Assembly (NCBI RefSeq): GCF_008014345.1
Contig: NZ_VPFL01000005.1
Span: 124,001-188,000 of the forward strand
DNA: 64,000 nt
From: Pelomicrobium methylotrophicum
GTDB taxonomy: Bacteria; Pseudomonadota; Gammaproteobacteria; Burkholderiales; UBA6910
Direction: 5' to 3'
The first letter of the stretch is position 1. Each line of letters begins with the position of its first letter. Below the pieces are notes generated by a model. It made no database searches. It was not told the origin of the DNA and saw nothing but the letters and a program-made list of their open reading frames with translations. Both the position numbers and the translations under genes were made by a program. Shown here piece by piece: positions 1 through 9,377 of this stretch.

Positions 1-1
1 G

Positions 2-655
2 ATCACCGAGCGCGTCGTGCTGCGGCCCCTGGTGAACCAGCCGCCCATTTCCCTCTTCATGGCCACCATCGGCCTCACTTTCCTTCTGGAGGGGATGGCG
101 CAGCTCCTGTGGGGCGCCCAGCCCCACGGGCTGGACATCGGCGTCCAGGACGTGCCGCTGGAGGTGCAGGGGGTGCTGGTGAGCCAACTGGATCTTTTTG
201 CCGCCGCGACCGCCGCCGTGCTGGTGACGGCCTTGGGTGTTTTCTTCAGCCGCACCAAGGTGGGGCGGGCCCTGCGGGCGGTGGCGGACGACCATCAGGC
301 GGCCCAGTCGGTGGGCATCCCATTGCACCACATCTGGGCCATGGTCTGGGCGGTGGCGGGCGTCGTGGCCCTGGTGGCGGGTTTGCTGTGGGGCGCGCGC
401 ACCGGGGTCCAGTTCGCCCTCACTTTCACTGCCCTTAAGGCGCTGCCGGTGCTGATCCTGGGCGGTTTCGAATCCATCGTCGGCGCCATCGTGGGCGGGC
501 TGATCATCGGGGCCACCGAGAAGCTGGCCGAGGTCTATATCGGCCCTTACGTCGGCGGGGGCATCGAGAACTGGTTCCCCTACGTGCTGGCGATGGTGTT
601 CCTGTTGGTGCGGCCCGAGGGGTTGTTCGGCGAGAAACGAATCGAACGCGTGTAG
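2..655 (+). CDS. livH: Branched-chain amino acid/amide ABC transporter permease LivH (5' end outside window)
   Basis: Inner-membrane permease of a Liv-type (HAAT family) ABC importer; it pairs with LivM to form the channel. The reading frame is open from the first bases of the window and an ERVVLRPL stretch precedes any start codon, so the N-terminus lies upstream; about 217 residues are visible against roughly 290-300 for the family. Several hydrophobic helices are evident, and the loop LPVLILGGFESIVGAIVGG matches the conserved cytoplasmic loop of this permease family. A GTG at 17 is in frame but is internal to the conserved part. LivM follows after 30 bp, the same operon. LivG is not seen and presumably lies upstream. 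The substrate cannot be told from the permease. Confidence 0.92.
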   Translation: MTERVVLRPLVNQPPISLFMATIGLTFLLEGMAQLLWGAQPHGLDIGVQDVPLEVQGVLVSQLDLFAAATAAVLVTALGVFFSRTKVGRALRAVADDHQAAQSVGIPLHHIWAMVWAVAGVVALVAGLLWGARTGVQFALTFTALKALPVLILGGFESIVGAIVGGLIIGATEKLAEVYIGPYVGGGIENWFPYVLAMVFLLVRPEGLFGEKRIERV

Positions 656-685
656 CGTTCAACGAGCGCATCGGCGAGGCGAGCG

Positions 686-1753
686 ATGTTCTACCGTGAG
701 GCCGGCCAATTCAAGACCAGCTACGCCGCCGACCAGCAGATCTTTCCGATTCGCCAGGACCGCGTCGGCATGGCGCTTCTCCTGGCGATCGCCTACGGGG
801 TCGTGCCCCTGATCGGCAACGATTACTGGTTCACCGCCATCATGATCCCGTTCCTGATCCTGTCGTTGGCAGCCCTGGGGCTCAACATCCTGACCGGCTA
901 CGCGGGACAGCTTTCGCTGGGCACGGCGGGTTTCATGGCGGTCGGGGCGTTTGCTGCCTACAACTTCATCCTGCGCATTCCCGAAATGCCTTTCCTGCTG
1001 GCCTTCGTGCTGGCGGGCCTCACCGCTGCCCTGGTGGGCATCCTGTTCGGGCTCCCGAGCTTGCGCATCAAAGGCTTCTATCTGGCGGTGGCGACCCTGG
1101 CGGCCCAATTCTTCATCGAGTGGGCGCTGATCAAGTTCGGCTGGTTCACGAACTATAGCCCCTCGGGGGTCATCGACGCCCAGACCATGACGCTGTTCGG
1201 CTTCGCGCTGGACACCCCCCTGGAGAAGTACCTGCTCACCCTTACGATCGTCTCGGTGTTGGCGCTGGCAGCCAAGAATCTGATGCGCTGCGAGACCGGG
1301 CGCGCGTTCATGGCCATCCGGGACATGGACGTGGCGGCGGAAGTGATCGGCATTCCCATGCTCAAGACCAAGCTGCTCGCCTTCGCCATCAGCTCGTTCT
1401 ATTGCGGCGTGGCGGGCGCGCTCTATGCCTACGCCTACTTGGGGACGGTCGAGCCCCAGGCCTTCGACTTGAACCGCTCGTTCCAAGTGCTGTTCATGAT
1501 CATCATCGGCGGCATGGGAAGCATCCTGGGCTCGTTCCTGGGGGCGGCGTTCATTACGCTGCTGCCCATCCTGCTCAACGTGGTGGCCCACGCCGTATTC
1601 GGCGGCGCGGTGCGTACGGCCATCCTTTCCAATCTGGAGCTGGTGATTTTCGGGGGGCTCATCATCTTCTTCCTGGCGGTGGAACCCCACGGGCTCGCCC
1701 GCTTGTGGCACATCGCCAAGGAGAAGCTGCGGCTATGGCCGTTTCCCTACTGA
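686..1753 (+). CDS. livM: Branched-chain amino acid/amide ABC transporter permease LivM
   Basis: Second inner-membrane permease of the Liv-type importer, 355 residues, typical length. After a hydrophilic N-terminus of about 20 residues there are eight or more hydrophobic segments. The family signature region LGLNILTGYAGQLSLG is near residues 68-83 and a glycine-rich loop (GGMGSILGSFLGAAF) lies near residue 275. The ATG at 686 is the first in-frame start after livH. It sits in the order livH-livM-binding protein-livF. A stem-loop follows in the gap before the binding-protein gene. Confidence 0.93.
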   Translation: MFYREAGQFKTSYAADQQIFPIRQDRVGMALLLAIAYGVVPLIGNDYWFTAIMIPFLILSLAALGLNILTGYAGQLSLGTAGFMAVGAFAAYNFILRIPEMPFLLAFVLAGLTAALVGILFGLPSLRIKGFYLAVATLAAQFFIEWALIKFGWFTNYSPSGVIDAQTMTLFGFALDTPLEKYLLTLTIVSVLALAAKNLMRCETGRAFMAIRDMDVAAEVIGIPMLKTKLLAFAISSFYCGVAGALYAYAYLGTVEPQAFDLNRSFQVLFMIIIGGMGSILGSFLGAAFITLLPILLNVVAHAVFGGAVRTAILSNLELVIFGGLIIFFLAVEPHGLARLWHIAKEKLRLWPFPY

Positions 1754-1795
1754 AGAGGAGGCGTGTCATCGGTTAAAGCGCAAGGTTCGACAAGG

Positions 1796-1815
1796 CTCGG
1801 CCCAAGCGGGCCGGG
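1796..1815 (+). promoter_or_regulatory. Intercistronic stem-loop between livM and the binding-protein gene
   Basis: A perfect 6-bp stem CGGCCC (1798-1803) / GGGCCG (1808-1813) closes an AAGC loop, and two further pairs (one G-T) can form outside it. There is no T-run, so it does not look like a terminator. Structures of this kind between a permease gene and a highly expressed binding-protein gene often stabilise the downstream mRNA part; that role is inferred. Confidence 0.4.
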
Positions 1816-1851
1816 GATCCATCAACGGGCCTGAGGAAGGAGGGAAGAGGA

Positions 1852-3246
1852 ATGAAGCGCGATGCGTTCAAGTTTTACGGCATGGGACTCGCCCTCACGG
1901 GCGCGCTGGCAGGGGCGCTTGCCGCGGCACAGGTCCGAGCCGCCGAACAGTTCATTCCCATGCTGTCCTATCGCGTCGGACCGTATGCACCGGGCGGCTC
2001 CGGGTTCTTCGGCGGCTACATCGACTACCTGGACATGATCAACAAGCGCGACGGCGGGGTCAACGGTGTCAAGCTCACGTGGGAGGAATGCGAGACCGAG
2101 TACAAGAACGATCGCGGCGTGGAGTGCTATGAACGGCTGAAGGGCAAGGGCCCGACCGGCGGAACCGTCTTCACACCGCTTTCCACCGGCATTACCTATT
2201 CCCTCATCGAGCGAGCTACCACAGACAAGATCCCCGTGATCTCGATGGGCTACGGGCGCACCGACGCGTCCGACGGGCGCATCTTTCCTTATATTTTCCC
2301 CCTGGTGACCAACTATTGGAGCCAGAATACCGCCAAGATCAAATTCATCGGGATGCGCGAAGGCGGAATGGACAAGCTCAAGGGCAAGAAGATCGTAAAC
2401 CTGTACCACGGCTCGGCCTATGGCAAGGAAACCATTCCCGTTCTCGACCTTCAGGCGAAGAAGTACGGGTTCGAAGTGAAGCACATCGAGGTGCCGCACC
2501 CCGGCAACGAGCAGCAGTCCCAGTGGCTGGAGATCCGCCGTTACAAGCCCGATTGGGTGATCCTGCGCGGCTGGGGGGTGATGAATCCGACGGCGCTCAA
2601 GACCGCGCAGAAGGTGGGTTTTCCCGCCGACCGCATCGTGGGCGTGTGGTGGAGCGGCGCAGAGGAGGATGTCATCCCCGCGGGCGACGCCGCCAAGGGC
2701 TTCATCTCAGCCGCCTTCCACCCGTCGGGTCGCGACTTCCCTGTGATTCAGGACATCCTGAAGTACGTGTACGGCAGCGGCAGCCGGGGCAACATGACCG
2801 ACCAGAGCCGCATCGGACAGCAGTACTACAACCGCGGCGTGATCCAGGGCATTCTCACCGTGGAGGCGATCCGCACTGCCCAGGAGAAGTTCGGCAAGGG
2901 TAAGTCGCTCACCCCGGAGCAGGTCCGCTGGGGCATCGAGAACCTGAACATCGACGAGAAGCGCATCCGCCAACTGGGGGCCTTCGGCCTGTTGCAGCCT
3001 TTGAAGGTTTCGTGTTTCGACCACGAAGGCGGTGGAGCAGTCAAGTTCCAGCAATGGGACGGGGAACGCTGGAAGGTGATTTCCGACTGGATTGCCTCGG
3101 ACCAGTCGATCGTGCGCCCCATGATCGAGGAGTCGGCGGCCAAGTACGCCAAAGAGAAGGGAATCAAGCCGCGCGAGGGTATTTCCCTGGGATCCGACTG
3201 CGGTCATTATTCCGAGAACCTGAAGAAGATCGTCTCGGGTGGCTGA
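1852..3246 (+). CDS. Liv-type ABC transporter periplasmic substrate-binding protein
   Basis: Periplasmic receptor of the importer, 464 residues, longer than classical LivK (about 370) and like the larger Peripla_BP_6 receptors often found with LivHMF and a PaaK-like ligase. It has a Sec signal peptide: two early basic residues, a hydrophobic run at residues 10-27 and probable cleavage after QVRA (30) or one residue later. The mature part begins with a strand ending in YAPGGSGFFGG, as expected for the ligand-binding lobe. A strong purine-rich ribosome site (gaaggagggaagagg) precedes the ATG. The ligand is uncertain: branched-chain amino acids, amides, urea or aromatic acids are all possible. 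Confidence 0.88.
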   Translation: MKRDAFKFYGMGLALTGALAGALAAAQVRAAEQFIPMLSYRVGPYAPGGSGFFGGYIDYLDMINKRDGGVNGVKLTWEECETEYKNDRGVECYERLKGKGPTGGTVFTPLSTGITYSLIERATTDKIPVISMGYGRTDASDGRIFPYIFPLVTNYWSQNTAKIKFIGMREGGMDKLKGKKIVNLYHGSAYGKETIPVLDLQAKKYGFEVKHIEVPHPGNEQQSQWLEIRRYKPDWVILRGWGVMNPTALKTAQKVGFPADRIVGVWWSGAEEDVIPAGDAAKGFISAAFHPSGRDFPVIQDILKYVYGSGSRGNMTDQSRIGQQYYNRGVIQGILTVEAIRTAQEKFGKGKSLTPEQVRWGIENLNIDEKRIRQLGAFGLLQPLKVSCFDHEGGGAVKFQQWDGERWKVISDWIASDQSIVRPMIEESAAKYAKEKGIKPREGISLGSDCGHYSENLKKIVSGG

Positions 3247-3267
3247 AACCCCTCAGCTTGGGGTTTT
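3246..3267 (+). terminator. Possible weak intra-operon terminator after the binding-protein gene
   Basis: AAACCCC (3246-3252) pairs with GGGGTTT (3260-3266) around a 7-base loop, ending in four T residues. It starts at the stop codon. The short T-run suggests partial termination, which would lower livF relative to the binding protein. Confidence 0.4.
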
Positions 3268-3330
3268 AAGGCCAAGCCGCTCCGGCGACCGGGGGAATGG
3301 TTTTGCCACTCCCTTTGGAGGCCGACGTCG

Positions 3331-4176
3331 ATGGTACGTTCTCAGCCGTTCGTCGTGACCAGGACAGCCAAGAGCCCGCCCCTGCTCGCCGTCAATAACA
3401 TCGAGGTCATCTATGACCATGTCATCCTCGTATTAAAAGGCGTGTCGCTGGAGGTGCCGGAGGGCAAGATTGTGGCGCTCTTGGGCGCCAACGGGGCGGG
3501 CAAGACCACCACCCTCAAGGCCATATCCAACCTGCTGCGTGCAGAGCGCGGCGAGGTCACCAGGGGCTCCATTGTCTACAAGGGCCGGCGGGTGGACGCG
3601 CTTTCTCCCGCCGCTCTGGTGAAAATGGGCGTGGTCCAGGTGATGGAGGGGCGGCACGTTTTCGGGCACCTCACGGTGGAAGAGAACCTGCTCACCGGCG
3701 CATACACGCGACGGGCGAGCCGCACCGAGATCAGGCGCGACTTGGAGCTCGTCTACAGCTATTTCCCCCGGCTCAAGGAGCGGCGCAACGCCTTAGCGGG
3801 ATTCACTTCCGGAGGCGAGCAGCAGATGACCGCTGTCGGCCGGGCACTGATGGCGCGTCCTACCATGATCCTGCTGGACGAGCCGTCCATGGGCCTTGCG
3901 CCCCAGATCGTGGAGGAAATCTACGAGATCGTGAAGCACCTGAACCAGAGCGAGGGTGTGAGCTTTCTGCTCGCGGAACAGAACACCAATGTGGCGCTTC
4001 GCTACGCCAACTACGGCTACATCCTGGAAAACGGTCGCGTGGTGATGGATGGCGAGGCCAGGACGCTAGCCGACAACGAGGATGTCAAGGAGTTCTACCT
4101 CGGCGTCTCGAAGCGCGGTCGTTTGAGCTTCCGCGACGTCAAGCACTATCGTCGCAGGAAGCGGTGGCTTGGGTGA
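3331..4176 (+). CDS. livF: Liv-type ABC transporter ATP-binding protein LivF
   Basis: Cytoplasmic ATPase subunit of the importer. Walker A LGANGAGKTT at residues 51-60, ABC signature SGGEQQM at 160-166 and Walker B LLDEPSMGL at 181-189 are all intact. At 281 residues it is about 45 longer than E. coli LivF because of an N-terminal lead of about 20 and a basic C-terminal tail after the ABC core, a layout seen in copies paired with PaaK-like proteins. The ATG at 3331 is preceded by ggagg at 3316-3320. Its 3' end overlaps the next gene by 8 bp if that gene uses the TTG at 4169. Confidence 0.93.
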   Translation: MVRSQPFVVTRTAKSPPLLAVNNIEVIYDHVILVLKGVSLEVPEGKIVALLGANGAGKTTTLKAISNLLRAERGEVTRGSIVYKGRRVDALSPAALVKMGVVQVMEGRHVFGHLTVEENLLTGAYTRRASRTEIRRDLELVYSYFPRLKERRNALAGFTSGGEQQMTAVGRALMARPTMILLDEPSMGLAPQIVEEIYEIVKHLNQSEGVSFLLAEQNTNVALRYANYGYILENGRVVMDGEARTLADNEDVKEFYLGVSKRGRLSFRDVKHYRRRKRWLG

Positions 4177-5437
4177 GGCTTCCTCAGCCGTGAAGCCCAT
4201 GGATTTCTACGACACCCTGGAGACTCGCGATCCGGAAGTGCGGGAGCGAGCGCTGATGCGGGCACTTGCAATCCAGATCGAGAACGCGAAGCGCGTCGCA
4301 CCCGCCCTGGGCCGGCTGCTGGCCGGCGTGAGCGGCCACGACGTGAAGAGCCGGGCGGATTTGGCCCGGCTTCCGCTCATCCGCAAGTCGCAATTGCCCG
4401 AACTGCAGCGGGCCGAGCCGCCTTTCGGAGGACTCGCCTCGACCGTGCCCGGCGCCATCGGCAGGGTCTTCGCTTCCCCGGGCCCGATCTTCGACCCCGA
4501 GGGAGGAGGCCCCGACGGGTGGCGCTTTGCCCGGGCGCTCTACGCTGCAGGCTTTCGCCGCGGTGACCTGGTGTATAACACGTTCTCCTACCACTTCACG
4601 CCAGCCGGGTTCATGGTGGATCACGGCGCCCGAGCCTTGGGGTGTGTCGTGTTTCCCGGCGGCGTGGGGCAGACGGATCTCCAGTTGCAGGCGATCGGGC
4701 TGCTCAGGCCCCAGGGCTACGCCGGGACGCCCTCCTTCCTCAAGATCCTCTGCGAGCGGGCCGACGAGCTGAAGGCGGACGTCTCGTCGCTCACCAAGGC
4801 GCTGGTGTCCGCGGAGGCGCTTCCGGAGAGCCTGAGAAGCCAGATGCAACGCCGGGGCATCCGGGTGTTCCAGTGCTACGCCACTGCCGATCTGGGCCTG
4901 ATCGCCTTTGAGTCGGAAGCGATGGAAGGCCTCATCGTGGACGAAGGGGTAATCGTGGAGATCGTGCGGCCAGGCACCGGCGATCCCGTCCCCGAGGGGG
5001 AGGTGGGCGAAGTGGTGGTGACCACCCTCAATCCGGACTACCCCTTGATCCGCTTCGCCACGGGCGACCTGTCGGCGGTGCTTCCAGGCGTCAGCCCCTG
5101 CGGCCGCACCAACCAGCGCATCCGAGGCTGGATGGGGCGGGCCGACCAGACCGCCAAGGTCCGGGGGATGTTCGTGCATCCGGCCCAAGTGGCGGAGATC
5201 CTCCGCCGCCATCCTCAAGTGCGGCGCGGTCGCTTGGTCATCGATCGCGACGATGCCGGAAACGACCGCATGACCTTGCACTGCGAAGTCGAGCTTTCCC
5301 AGGACGCCGGGCTGGTCGCGTGCCTCGTCAATACCATTCGCGACGTCACCGCCCTGCGGGCCGAGGTCGTGGTTCACCGCGCCGGGGAGCTCCCCAACGA
5401 CGGCAAAGTCATCGAGGACCTCCGAGGCTACGGTTAG
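4169..5437 (+). CDS. PaaK-like adenylate-forming (phenylacetate-CoA ligase family) protein with degenerate P-loop
   Basis: ANL-superfamily protein, 422 residues, close to the PaaK length. Late adenylation motifs are recognisable: YATADLG (A5), FATGDLS (A7) and the hinge GRADQTAKVRG (A8), followed by a PaaK-type C-terminal domain. The usual Ser/Thr/Gly-rich phosphate loop is replaced by FASPGPIFDPEGGGPDG. Relatives in Liv clusters share this, so the substrate and even the ligase activity are unproven. The TTG at 4169 has a good aggaag site 7 bases upstream and overlaps livF; GTG at 4190 and ATG at 4199 are alternatives. Context suggests it activates or senses an acid imported by the adjacent transporter. 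Confidence 0.82.
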   Translation: MGEASSAVKPMDFYDTLETRDPEVRERALMRALAIQIENAKRVAPALGRLLAGVSGHDVKSRADLARLPLIRKSQLPELQRAEPPFGGLASTVPGAIGRVFASPGPIFDPEGGGPDGWRFARALYAAGFRRGDLVYNTFSYHFTPAGFMVDHGARALGCVVFPGGVGQTDLQLQAIGLLRPQGYAGTPSFLKILCERADELKADVSSLTKALVSAEALPESLRSQMQRRGIRVFQCYATADLGLIAFESEAMEGLIVDEGVIVEIVRPGTGDPVPEGEVGEVVVTTLNPDYPLIRFATGDLSAVLPGVSPCGRTNQRIRGWMGRADQTAKVRGMFVHPAQVAEILRRHPQVRRGRLVIDRDDAGNDRMTLHCEVELSQDAGLVACLVNTIRDVTALRAEVVVHRAGELPNDGKVIEDLRGYG

Positions 5438-5462
5438 CTCGTGCTTTTCGCTGGGCATGCCC

Positions 5463-5516
5463 CCAGGGAAAGGCGTCCCTGGACGCGGGAGCGCGAGAAA
5501 AAAGTAAACTTTTTTC
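5463..5516 (+). terminator. Tandem hairpins after the Liv/PaaK operon, possible terminator
   Basis: CCAGGGA (5463-5469) pairs with TCCCTGG (5476-5482). A second hairpin follows, A6-G pairing with C-T6 around TAAA and flanked by GCG/CGC. The second ends in a T-run and could terminate the upstream operon. The gap 5438-5655 shows no coding potential. Confidence 0.4.
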
Positions 5517-5620
5517 GCTTGGCGTTTTTGTGTTTTTGAACGGTTTACCTGGGCCTTGGGGGCTGACTTGAGCAAGGATGCGGATGAAGTCGGGCGCGGG
5601 AACAGCCTGTTGCATTGCAG

Positions 5621-5626
5621 TATAAT
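5621..5626 (+). promoter_or_regulatory. Consensus -10 element upstream of folD copy 1
   Basis: A perfect TATAAT lies 30 bases before the folD ATG. No convincing -35 box stands 16-18 bases upstream, so only the -10 is called. Confidence 0.45.
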
Positions 5627-5655
5627 GGGAGAACTTTTCCTATCCATCTTTCCCC

Positions 5656-6549
5656 ATGGTGGCGCGGATCATCGATGGAAAAGCGGTCGCCGCAAAAGTG
5701 AGGGCCCAGGTCAAGGAGCGGGTGGAGCGCCTGCGGCAGGAGGGCGTCGTGCCGGGGTTGGCGGTCATCCTGGTGGGCGAGGATGCGGCGTCCCGGCTCT
5801 ACGTGGGCAACAAGGTGCGCGCTTGCCGCGAGGTGGGAATTGCCTCTCGAAAGATCGAGTTGCCCGGCCATGCGACCGAAGCAGAGCTCATCCGCACCAT
5901 CGAAGGCCTGAACCGCGACCCGGCCATGCACGGGATTCTGGTGCAGTTGCCGTTGCCGCCCGCCATCGACTCGCACCGCGTGTTCGAAGCGGTGGCGGCG
6001 GAGAAGGACGTGGACGGCTTCCACCTGTACAACGTGGGGCTGCTGGCGACCGGCCGATGGGAATTCGCGCCGTGCACCCCGGCAGGCATCATGCGGCTGC
6101 TGGCCCACGAAGGAGTGTCGTGCCGGGGCCAACATGCGGTGGTGGTGGGAGCCAGCAACGTGGTGGGCAAGCCCATGGCTCTCATGCTGCTGCAGGAAGG
6201 CGCCACCATTACCGTTTGCAATTCCAAGACCCGCGATCTCGCCCAGTACACGCGGCTTGCCGACATCCTTATCGTCGCCGTAGGCAGGCCGGGCATCGTC
6301 ACCGGGGACATGGTGAAACCCGGCGTCGTGGTGATCGACGTGGGCATCAACCGCCTGGAGGACGGGCGTTTTGTCGGCGACGTGGACTTCGCGAGCGTTG
6401 CCAGGAAGGCGTCCCGCATCACCCCGGTTCCGGGCGGCGTTGGCCCCATGACGGTGGCGATGCTGCTCGATAACACCGTGACGGCGGCTGAACGACGGGA
6501 ACGCACACGTCCCCCCATCCCGCTCGCCGACCCCGTCGACGCCGCTTGA
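5656..6549 (+). CDS. folD: FolD copy 1: methylene-H4F dehydrogenase / methenyl-H4F cyclohydrolase
   Basis: Bifunctional cytoplasmic C1-folate enzyme (5,10-methylene-H4F to 5,10-methenyl-H4F to 10-formyl-H4F, NADP-linked). At 297 residues it is normal length. It keeps the catalytic YxxxK pair (Y49, K53), the [10 protein letters not shown] motif, the KDVDGFH motif, the Rossmann stretch [13 protein letters not shown] and the C-terminal [11 protein letters not shown] second, clearly paralogous folD is at 63113-64000. This copy is a single gene between the Liv operon and aceE and is likely the housekeeping one. The start at 5656 is directly ahead of the conserved ARIIDGK. Confidence 0.95.
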   Translation: MVARIIDGKAVAAKVRAQVKERVERLRQEGVVPGLAVILVGEDAASRLYVGNKVRACREVGIASRKIELPGHATEAELIRTIEGLNRDPAMHGILVQLPLPPAIDSHRVFEAVAAEKDVDGFHLYNVGLLATGRWEFAPCTPAGIMRLLAHEGVSCRGQHAVVVGASNVVGKPMALMLLQEGATITVCNSKTRDLAQYTRLADILIVAVGRPGIVTGDMVKPGVVVIDVGINRLEDGRFVGDVDFASVARKASRITPVPGGVGPMTVAMLLDNTVTAAERRERTRPPIPLADPVDAA

Positions 6550-6710
6550 AGCCGGGCGTGCGCGTGGAAAATTGGTCCCGTGCCCGGTATCATGAGCTTT
6601 ACGATGAGCGGGCCACTCGGGCCACAAGCCCGAGGCCGTAGCTCTCAGCATTGCGCTGCGAGTCACAGCCCGCGCCAGATCCCATAAAGTCCAACAGACG
6701 AGGTGGAAAA

Positions 6711-9377
6711 ATGGCTGCCCTTCCTGATTCCGATCCCCAGGAAACGCGAGAATGGCTCGAAGCCTTCGAGGCGGTGCTGGAGTACGAGGGCACCGAGCGG
6801 GCCAACTACCTGCTCGAGGCCTTGATCGACAAGGCGCGTCGCGCCGGCACTTATGTGCCTTATGGTCTTAATACGCCGTACATCAATACCATCCCGCCCC
6901 ACAAGCAGGTGCCCTCGCCCGGCAACCATGAGCTCGAGCACCGGATCCGTTCCTACGTGCGCTGGAACGCGGTGGCCATGGTTTTGCGCGCCAACCGCAA
7001 CACCAACGTGGGCGGCCACATCGCCAGTTTCGCCTCTGCCGCCACGCTCTACGACGTGGGCTACAACCACTTCTGGCATGCCGAAAGTGAGAACCATGGA
7101 GGCGACCTGGTGTTCGTGCAGGGGCACTCGGCCCCCGGCATCTACGCCCGCGCCTTCCTGTTGGGGCGGCTGACCGAAGAGCAACTCGACAACTTCCGCC
7201 AGGAAGTGGACGGCAAGGGGCTGTCGTCCTATCCCCACCCGTGGCTGATGCCCGACTTCTGGCAGTTCCCCACGGTGTCCATGGGGCTGGGACCCATCCA
7301 GGCCATCTACCAGGCCCGGTTCATGAAGTACCTGCACGACCGCGGCATCGTGAACACGGAAGGTCGCAAGGTGTGGTGCTTCTGCGGCGACGGCGAGATG
7401 GACGAACCGGAGTCGCTGGGCTGCATCTCGCTCGCCGGCCGCGAAAAGCTGGACAACCTCATCTTCGTCGTCAACTGCAACCTGCAGCGGCTGGACGGTC
7501 CCGTGCGCGGCAACAGCAAGATCATTCAGGAGCTGGAAGGGGACTTCCGCGGTGCCGGCTGGAACGTGATCAAGGTGATCTGGGGTTCCTACTGGGATCC
7601 GCTGCTCGCCCAGGACAAGGATGGGCTGCTGCTCAAGCGCATGGAGGAGTGCGTCGACGGGGAATACCAGACCTTCAAGGCGCGCGATGGGGCGTTCGTG
7701 CGCAAGCACTTTTTCGGCAAGTATCCTGAGCTGGCGCAGATGGTCTCCCACATGACGGACGACGACATCTGGCGTCTGAACCGCGGCGGCCACGACCCCC
7801 ACAAAATCTACGCCGCCTACCACGCGGCGGTGAACCACCGGGGGCAGCCCACGGTGATCCTGGCCAAGACGGTGAAAGGCTACGGCATGGGGGAGGCGGG
7901 CGAGGGCCAGAACATCACCCACCAGCAGAAGAAGATGGGGACCACCTCGCTCAAGGCGTTCCGAGACCGGTTCAAGCTGCCCATTCCCGACGAGAAGCTG
8001 GAGGAGATCCCCTACCTTAAGTTCGAGGAAGGCTCGCCCGAGCTGGAGTACATGCGCAGCCGGCGCATGGCCCTGGGAGGATTCCACCCGTCGCGCCGTC
8101 AGAAGGCCGACAAGCCCCTTGACGTGCCGCCGCTCTCGGCATTCGAAGCGCTGCTCAAGGGCTCGGACGGCCGCGAGATGTCCACCACCATGGCCTTCGT
8201 GCGCCTGCTCAACATCCTGGTGAAGGACAAGAACATCGGTAAGTACGTGGTCCCCATCGTGCCGGACGAGTCGCGTACCTTCGGCATGGAAGGCATGTTC
8301 CGGCAGCTTGGGATCTGGTCCTCGGTAGGCCAGCTGTACGTGCCGGAGGACGCGGACCAACTCATGTTCTACAAGGAGGACAAGCACGGCCAGATTCTGC
8401 AGGAGGGGATCAACGAGGCCGGTGCCACCTGCTCGTGGATGGCGGCGGCCAGCTCCTACAGCGTCCACAACCAGATCATGATCCCCTTCTACATTTTCTA
8501 CTCGATGTTCGGGTTCCAACGGGTGGGTGACCTGTTGTGGGCGGCAGGCGACATGCGCTGCCGGGGATTCCTCATGGGCGGCACGTCCGGTCGCACCACG
8601 TTGAACGGGGAAGGACTGCAGCACCAAGACGGCCACAGTCACATCCTGGCCTCCATGGTTCCCAACTGCGTGGCCTATGATCCCACTTTCGCCTATGAGC
8701 TCGCGGTCATCATCCACGACGGGCTCAAACGGATGATGCACGATCAGGAGGACGTTTATTACTACATCACCGTAATGAACGAAAACTACGCGCATCCGCC
8801 GATGCCCGAGGGCGCGCGGGAGGGAATCCTCAAGGGGATGTATCTGTTCTCCGAGGCCAAGGCCGCCAAGGGTTCCAAGGCGCCGCGGGTGCAGCTGCTG
8901 GGCAGTGGCACCATCCTGCGGGAAGTGATCGCCGCAGGCGAACTCCTGGCCAGCGACTTCGGCGTGCTCTCCGACGTGTGGAGCGTCACCAGCTTCAACG
9001 AGCTGCGGCGCGAGGGCATGAGCGTGGAGCGGTGGAACCTGCTGCATCCCGAGTCAACGCCCCGCAAGAGCTATGTCGAGCAGTGCCTGGCCGATCGGCC
9101 GGGGCCGGTGGTCGCCGCCACCGACTACGTGCGCATGTTCGCCGACCAGATCCGACCCTACCTGTCCAAGCGCTTCATCGCCCTGGGGACCGATGGCTTC
9201 GGGCGGTCGGATACTCGCGAGAAGCTGCGCCGATTCTTCGAGGTGGACCGTTACCACGTGGTGGCGGCCGCTCTCAAGGCGCTGGCCGACGAGGGCACGG
9301 TGCCGGCGTCCAGGGTGACCGAAGCCATCGAGAAGTACGGTCTCGATCCCGAGCGGGCTGATCCATGGAGGGTATGA
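6711..9377 (+). CDS. aceE: Pyruvate dehydrogenase E1 component (homodimeric type)
   Basis: Thiamine-diphosphate-dependent E1 of the pyruvate dehydrogenase complex; decarboxylates pyruvate and acetylates the lipoyl group of E2. At 888 residues it matches E. coli AceE. The ThDP motif GDGEMDEPES starts near residue 226; the N-terminal block with NHELEHRIRSYVRWNA and the later SYSVHNQIMIPFYIFYSMFG block are AceE-specific. The ATG at 6711 is chosen because a GAGGTGGAAAA ribosome site precedes it and homologues begin there; an in-frame ATG at 6651 would add 20 unconserved residues. aceF overlaps its stop codon. The 161-bp gap after folD shows no strong promoter. Confidence 0.97.
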   Translation: MAALPDSDPQETREWLEAFEAVLEYEGTERANYLLEALIDKARRAGTYVPYGLNTPYINTIPPHKQVPSPGNHELEHRIRSYVRWNAVAMVLRANRNTNVGGHIASFASAATLYDVGYNHFWHAESENHGGDLVFVQGHSAPGIYARAFLLGRLTEEQLDNFRQEVDGKGLSSYPHPWLMPDFWQFPTVSMGLGPIQAIYQARFMKYLHDRGIVNTEGRKVWCFCGDGEMDEPESLGCISLAGREKLDNLIFVVNCNLQRLDGPVRGNSKIIQELEGDFRGAGWNVIKVIWGSYWDPLLAQDKDGLLLKRMEECVDGEYQTFKARDGAFVRKHFFGKYPELAQMVSHMTDDDIWRLNRGGHDPHKIYAAYHAAVNHRGQPTVILAKTVKGYGMGEAGEGQNITHQQKKMGTTSLKAFRDRFKLPIPDEKLEEIPYLKFEEGSPELEYMRSRRMALGGFHPSRRQKADKPLDVPPLSAFEALLKGSDGREMSTTMAFVRLLNILVKDKNIGKYVVPIVPDESRTFGMEGMFRQLGIWSSVGQLYVPEDADQLMFYKEDKHGQILQEGINEAGATCSWMAAASSYSVHNQIMIPFYIFYSMFGFQRVGDLLWAAGDMRCRGFLMGGTSGRTTLNGEGLQHQDGHSHILASMVPNCVAYDPTFAYELAVIIHDGLKRMMHDQEDVYYYITVMNENYAHPPMPEGAREGILKGMYLFSEAKAAKGSKAPRVQLLGSGTILREVIAAGELLASDFGVLSDVWSVTSFNELRREGMSVERWNLLHPESTPRKSYVEQCLADRPGPVVAATDYVRMFADQIRPYLSKRFIALGTDGFGRSDTREKLRRFFEVDRYHVVAAALKALADEGTVPASRVTEAIEKYGLDPERADPWRV

